From: Clostridia bacterium
Lineage (GTDB): Bacteria; Bacillota; Clostridia; Oscillospirales; CAG-272
Assembly (NCBI GenBank): GCA_017624795.1
Contig: JAGAMJ010000114.1
Coordinates: forward strand, 1-6,186
DNA: 6,186 nucleotides
Direction of reading: 5' to 3'
Below, in pieces: positions 4,188-6,186 of the stretch; the stretch's first letter is position 1, and the number at the start of each line of letters is the position of its first letter. The notes under the pieces were generated by a model, which was not told the DNA's origin, ran no database searches, and was given only the letters and a program-made list of their open reading frames with translations. A program made the position numbers and the translations under genes.

Positions 4188-6186
4188 ATGCAAAAACATT
4201 CCGATCATCAGCATCGCGCCGATCCCGGTCTGCCTTTGCTTGTCACCATCATCATCGGTGCGCTCTTTTTCGGCACGTACCTTGCCGTAGAGCGACTTTC
4301 GGCAAAGGCGATGCCCTCGCTTGCGATCGCGCTTGGCTTCCTTGGCGCGTATATTTTCCTTGGCATTCTGGTCTTCGTCTTTTTCTGGATCAAGGATCGC
4401 AAGCAACGTGACGAGCAGATCATGTTTGAATCGCTCAACACCAAAATGCACAATATGTTCAAATATATGGTCGGCTTTCCTTACGCGATCGTAGATGAGC
4501 AAGGGCGCGTGCGCGCCACCAACAACGCGCTGCAAGAGCTGATCGGCGCGAAAAATCCCTTTTATCGCGGCACGCTGACCGACATCTGCCAGGGCGTCAG
4601 CTTACAGGACATTTTAAGCGTGGCTTCAAAAAACGAGGAAAAGGTGGGGACCGTCAGCAAGCTGACCTTGGAGGCGATCAACGCCGATGCCGAGGAGTCA
4701 GCTGAAAAACCCCCCGAGCATATTCTCGATCATTTGAGTGACGGCAAGATCGTCCAACTGAAAAACGGCGGTCGCTACGTTGCCCGCGCTTACAAAATGA
4801 ACCTCAACGATCGCGACAACTATCTGGTGACCTTCACCGACGCCACCGAGCTGCTCGATCTGAAAGAAAAGACCGAGCGCGATATGCCCGCCGTTGCCTA
4901 TATCGACGTAGACAACTTAGAGGAGCTGACGCAGTATACCCGTGTGAACTACCGCGACGCTTCCCGTAAGGTGGACGATATCCTGATCCGCTTTGCGGCA
5001 GGCCTTGACGGACTTTTGCGTGAATACGAGCGCGACCGCTATCTGCTGCTGTTCTCGCAGGAAAAGCTGCGCGAGTGTGAGGAAAACAAATTCACCGAGC
5101 TGCTGGACGGTATCCGCGGCATTCGCCTTGGCGAGTACAGCATTCCCGTTACCGTTTCAGTCGGCATCTCGCTTTCCGACAGCTCCATGGCAGAGCGCGC
5201 CAAGGACGCAGGCACCGCCCTTGATATGGCGTTGCAGCGCGGCGGCGACCAGGTCGCGGTCCGCCGCCGTGACGGTATTCGCTATTACGGCGGTCAGACG
5301 CGCCCCTTCCAGCGCCGCACCAAGGTGCAGTCCCGCGTGGTGGCGAACTACCTTCTTTCCGAGATCTCGTCCGCCGAAAACCTGCTGATCATGGGACACA
5401 AGAATCCCGACTTCGACTCGATCGGCTCTTGCGTCGGACTTGCCCAGCTCGGTCTGTTCGCGGGCGTTCCCACAAAGATCATTATGGATCTGGACAACGC
5501 TAATTTCAAGATCGCCACCGAACGGCTTTGCACCTCACGCACTTACAGCGATATGTTCATTTCGGGGCATAAGGGACTTGACCTGATCCGCCCCAATACC
5601 CTTTTGATCATTTCCGACGCCAATAACCTTGATATCATCGAATCCCCCGACGTTGCCGCCAATATGCGACAGATCTCCGGTAAGATCGCCATCATCGACC
5701 ACCACCGTCAGACCGGTGAATACGATTTCGAGCCGGTCATGAACTATATCGATCCCAGCGCCTCCTCGGCGGGCGAGCTTGTCACCGAGATGCTGGAACA
5801 GACCGACACCGGATCGGACGGCGAAAACAACAAGCTCGTGAGCGACGAGGTCGCCAGCGTCATTCTGTCGGGCATCGTGCTTGATACCGGCAACTTTACC
5901 AGAAATACGGGTAGCCGTACGCTGGACGCGGCACGCTATCTGTACGGCAAGGGTGCCAATGCCGAATACGTACACAGCTTCTTTAACGAAAATTACTCCG
6001 ACTACGTCTGTGAGCGCAGCTTCTCGGGCTCTGAATTGATGCAAAACAAGACCGTTGGACTGACGTGGAGCCACGGCACGGGACGGGGCGCGGACGACCG
6101 CGTCGCCGCCGCCAAGGAGGCAGACCGCCTGCTGAACGTCAAGGGCGTTCACGCGTCCTTCGCGCTTGTCGAGGTCGGCAACGCCA
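4188..6186 (+). CDS. gdpP: Cyclic-di-AMP phosphodiesterase GdpP (3' end outside window)
   Basis: GdpP (YybT) is a membrane-bound enzyme that hydrolyses c-di-AMP to pApA. The 666 residues present show two N-terminal membrane helices (about 16-34 and 44-68), a PAS-like region (about 90-225), a degenerate GGDEF domain (about 232-365, with ERDRYLLLF at 281-289 where GGDEF would be, so not a cyclase) and a DHH domain. Catalytic metal ligands are visible: H404, D408 and D410 in GHKNPDFDSIG, D477 in IISDANN, D504-H505-H506 in IIDHHR, and D566 in GIVLDTGNF. The DHHA1 domain has begun (about 590 onward), but its GGGGH-type motif must lie beyond 6186. The ATG at 4188 directly follows the upstream TAA, with GGAG at 4176-4179 eight bases before it. 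In B. subtilis the family is inhibited by ppGpp and by haem at the PAS domain. In Firmicutes rplI and dnaB often follow; that cannot be seen here. Identity is firm. Confidence 0.96.
   Translation, partial: MQKHSDHQHRADPGLPLLVTIIIGALFFGTYLAVERLSAKAMPSLAIALGFLGAYIFLGILVFVFFWIKDRKQRDEQIMFESLNTKMHNMFKYMVGFPYAIVDEQGRVRATNNALQELIGAKNPFYRGTLTDICQGVSLQDILSVASKNEEKVGTVSKLTLEAINADAEESAEKPPEHILDHLSDGKIVQLKNGGRYVARAYKMNLNDRDNYLVTFTDATELLDLKEKTERDMPAVAYIDVDNLEELTQYTRVNYRDASRKVDDILIRFAAGLDGLLREYERDRYLLLFSQEKLRECEENKFTELLDGIRGIRLGEYSIPVTVSVGISLSDSSMAERAKDAGTALDMALQRGGDQVAVRRRDGIRYYGGQTRPFQRRTKVQSRVVANYLLSEISSAENLLIMGHKNPDFDSIGSCVGLAQLGLFAGVPTKIIMDLDNANFKIATERLCTSRTYSDMFISGHKGLDLIRPNTLLIISDANNLDIIESPDVAANMRQISGKIAIIDHHRQTGEYDFEPVMNYIDPSASSAGELVTEMLEQTDTGSDGENNKLVSDEVASVILSGIVLDTGNFTRNTGSRTLDAARYLYGKGANAEYVHSFFNENYSDYVCERSFSGSELMQNKTVGLTWSHGTGRGADDRVAAAKEADRLLNVKGVHASFALVEVGNA

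Noticed and set aside
3473..4411. A 312-codon plus-strand frame in another register across the YybS-like gene and the start of gdpP
   Set aside because: It is arginine- and cysteine-rich low-complexity translation overlapping two better supported genes and has no start signal.
4881..5282. The GGDEF-like domain of GdpP as an active diguanylate cyclase
   Set aside because: The GGDEF motif is replaced by an R-D-R-Y-L sequence, as is normal for the degenerate domain of this family.
5535..6152. A 205-codon minus-strand frame opposite the DHH domain of gdpP
   Set aside because: The plus-strand frame carries all GdpP catalytic motifs; the antisense frame shows no family signature.

Overview
The window looks like chromosomal DNA from a Clostridia-type Firmicute with moderately high GC in its genes (my estimate by eye is the mid-50s percent). 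The evidence is the gene content (rimP-nusA-ylxR-ylxQ-infB, and a YybS-like membrane protein next to gdpP), the short NusA without C-terminal acidic repeats, strong AGGAGG-type ribosome binding sites, and SigA-type extended -10 promoters in an AT-rich intergenic region. No species can be named from this alone. Nearly everything is housekeeping. I see no defence system, prophage, complete insertion sequence, CRISPR array, tRNA or rRNA.

Layout, left to right. Positions 1-91 are very AT-rich and do not match the genes next to them. On the minus strand, running right to left from a promoter at 2803-2775, is the classical nusA operon: rimP (2709-2245), nusA (2202-1162), ylxR (1140-865), ylxQ (878-543) and infB (start at 465). 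Its mRNA is predicted to begin with a strong 9-bp hairpin close to the 5' end. A second hairpin lies just upstream of the infB ribosome binding site. infB is the anomaly: after the IF2 N-terminal domain and part of the charged linker, the reading frame enters the AT-rich segment and stops after 135 residues, so no GTPase domain is encoded here. The break lies inside a 15-base tandem repeat, which suggests either a repeat-mediated misassembly or a real insertion or rearrangement.

An intergenic region of 278 bases (2710-2987) holds two near-consensus, divergent promoters. To the right, on the plus strand, a DUF2232/YybS-like polytopic membrane protein (2988-4187) is followed with no gap by gdpP (4188 to the right edge, incomplete), the membrane-bound c-di-AMP phosphodiesterase with PAS, degenerate GGDEF and DHH domains.

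Functionally, the left operon covers 30S maturation (RimP), transcription elongation and antitermination (NusA), two small RNA-binding proteins (YlxR, YlxQ) and translation initiation (IF2). The right operon handles c-di-AMP turnover at the membrane. The points most worth a second look are the infB break and its AT-rich partner, the two leader hairpins, the divergent promoter pair, and an apparent insertion in the GdpP PAS region.
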